DNA of 5,274 bases, from NCBI GenBank assembly GCA_017860985.1, contig JAGFXG010000199.1, positions 1 to 5,274 on the forward strand. The letters are read 5' to 3'. Below are positions 5,141-5,274 of this stretch, in pieces. The stretch is from Deltaproteobacteria bacterium (GTDB taxonomy: Bacteria; Desulfobacterota; Syntrophia; Syntrophales; Smithellaceae). The translations under genes and the position numbers were made by a program. Under the pieces are notes generated by a model. It ran no database searches. It was given only the letters and a program-made list of their open reading frames with translations, and had not been told where the DNA came from. Numbering within the stretch: position 1 is the first letter of the stretch; each line of letters opens with the position of its first letter.

Positions 5141-5274
5141 TTATTTTTTAGCGGGCTTGGGAGCCAGCGCTTCACGGTCGCCTCCGCTCATGCCGGCAAT
5201 GTACTTCACCAGCTTCTTGCGGGATGCAATATCGTACTGCGTCGTAATGGCGATCTGCTCCATGATCGGAGAGC
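5141..5274 (-). CDS. C-terminal fragment, possibly 4-hydroxybutyryl-CoA dehydratase/HpaB family
   Basis: Only the last 44 codons and the TAA are in the window. The reading frame ends in SPIMEQIAITTQYDIASRKK, then LVKYIAGMSGG and a lysine/proline/alanine-rich tail. The pattern SP-x3-Q-I-x-I ... D-x3-RKKL-x-K-x-IAGM resembles, from memory, the C-terminus of 4-hydroxybutyryl-CoA dehydratase and related 4-hydroxyphenylacetate 3-hydroxylase-fold proteins, FAD enzymes that in anaerobes dehydrate 4-hydroxyacyl-CoA. No catalytic or cluster residues are visible in the fragment, so this is tentative. That it is a real coding end is supported by the open frame, its sense relative to the neighbours and the hairpin directly after its stop. 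Confidence 0.5.
   Translation of the reverse strand, partial: SPIMEQIAITTQYDIASRKKLVKYIAGMSGGDREALAPKPAKK

Noticed and set aside
1..5274. Mobile element, CRISPR array, tRNA or rRNA
   Set aside because: No transposase or integrase motifs, regularly spaced repeats, cloverleaf or conserved rRNA segments were seen on either strand.

Overview
The window looks like a piece of an anaerobic, acyl-CoA-degrading bacterial genome. I infer a Desulfobacterota/Syntrophales-type organism. The main clue is the acyl-CoA dehydrogenase N-terminus at the left edge (an RNLKFLLYE-type start and GGWIASTFPYEAGGQQLP), which resembles the large acyl-CoA dehydrogenases duplicated many times in such genomes. A 4Fe-4S old-yellow-enzyme-type reductase and a possible 4-hydroxybutyryl-CoA dehydratase-type C-terminus fit the same picture. 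Base composition is near 50% GC. The taxonomic call is inference, since there is no rRNA or marker gene here.

Every supported gene is on the minus strand, so transcription runs from right to left. In that order: (i) the last 44 codons of a gene entering from the right edge (5141-5274), tentatively of the 4-hydroxyphenylacetate 3-hydroxylase/4-hydroxybutyryl-CoA dehydratase family; (ii) a strong 15-bp hairpin that probably ends that transcript; (iii) a classical short-chain dehydrogenase/reductase (4223-5017); (iv) an FMN/FAD/4Fe-4S NADH:flavin oxidoreductase of the 2,4-dienoyl-CoA reductase type (2141-4099); (v) an epoxide-hydrolase-like alpha/beta hydrolase split by a one-base frameshift (1174-2026); (vi) a small DUF6125-like protein (598-1080); (vii) the first 136 codons of an acyl-CoA dehydrogenase running off the left edge (1-409).

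The gaps between genes are 90-190 bases, wide for a compact operon, and several hold inverted repeats. The genes can therefore be read as a co-directional catabolic neighbourhood rather than a proven single transcript. Functionally the set suggests redox and hydration chemistry on an unsaturated or cyclic acyl-CoA or ketone: a dehydratase-like protein, an NAD(P)-dependent alcohol/ketone oxidoreductase, an ene-reductase, a hydrolase and an acyl-CoA dehydrogenase. The substrate cannot be read from the sequence.

The most notable signal is the hydrolase frameshift. It falls exactly on TTT-TGA-C, the arrangement of an RF2-like +1 shift site. Skipping one base there restores the full catalytic triad. 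A homopolymer sequencing error or a true pseudogene is the simpler alternative. I see no tRNA, rRNA, CRISPR array, transposase or phage gene, and no stretch over 300 bases lacks a gene.
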